Below are positions 41,930 through 42,045 of a DNA stretch of 42,045 nucleotides, piece by piece. Made by a program: the position numbers and the translations under genes. The stretch comes from an uncultured Collinsella sp. (GTDB lineage: Bacteria > Actinomycetota > Coriobacteriia > Coriobacteriales > Coriobacteriaceae). Every line of letters begins with the position of its first letter. Within the stretch, counting starts at the first letter, position 1. The notes below the pieces were generated by a model, which saw only the letters and a program-made list of their open reading frames with translations, made no database searches and was not told the DNA's origin. The stretch lies in assembly GCA_900552155.1 (NCBI GenBank), contig URYU01000002.1:1-42045 (forward strand), given 5' to 3'.

Positions 41930-42045
41930 GAAAACCTCGGGACTCGCGTTCGCCCCGGCCGCACGGCGGCCAGTGGAGTGGAACCAGCGTTGCGGCCGAG
42001 CCAGCGGGCAGAACATGGGGGATGTGGGCGAGGCAGGGAGGTCGG

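Overview
The window is the replication-origin and partition region of a high-GC, Gram-positive actinobacterial chromosome. Gene order and protein style (DnaA with a long Ala/Pro linker, GTG starts, LPxTG surface protein, WYL regulator pair, Tat lipoprotein) point to the Coriobacteriia, most likely Collinsella or a close relative. That placement is from recognition of the gene set, not from a database search.

Layout. (1) 1-1760: low-GC accessory stretch holding a TraX-family membrane protein. It lies between a 73-nt repeat (381-453) and a diverged copy (1618-1688) next to tRNA-Lys(UUU), and looks like a decayed tRNA-targeted insertion. (2) 1787-10132, minus strand: M29 aminopeptidase, a membrane protein with purC, a two-component system, a Tat lipoprotein coupled to a TSCPD-type protein, and purB. 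(3) 10240-10764: tRNA-Gly(CCC) preceded by copies of its own 3' end and of a mini-hairpin. (4) 11062-14493: a thioester/SpaA-repeat, sortase-anchored adhesin. (5) 14560-25089: a small membrane protein, an M28-like membrane protein with a very large low-complexity insert, two WYL regulators, an exonuclease-DinG helicase fusion, ddl and rlmN.

(6) 25288-30327, minus strand, is the conserved cluster rpmH-rnpA-yidD-yidC-khpB(jag)-rsmG-parA-parB plus a small membrane protein. Three perfect parS sites lie between rsmG and parA. parB carries an in-frame TAG codon. (7) 30328-41856, plus strand: a GHKL ATPase/Q-P-rich/winged-helix protein, dnaA, dnaN, recF, a DUF721 (DciA-like) protein, gyrB and gyrA. 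The dnaA-dnaN gap has DnaA-box-like sites followed by five DnaA-trio-like triplets, making it the best oriC candidate. A second box cluster sits before the GHKL gene. The gyrB-gyrA gap can fold into three successive hairpins.

The two arms diverge from the origin: segregation, ribosome/membrane biogenesis and RNA modification to the left, replication initiation and topology to the right. The observations most worth following are the split parB, the GHKL/prion-like protein beside dnaA, the gyrA leader structure, the origin architecture and the tRNA-associated repeats. Base-composition statements are estimates by eye.
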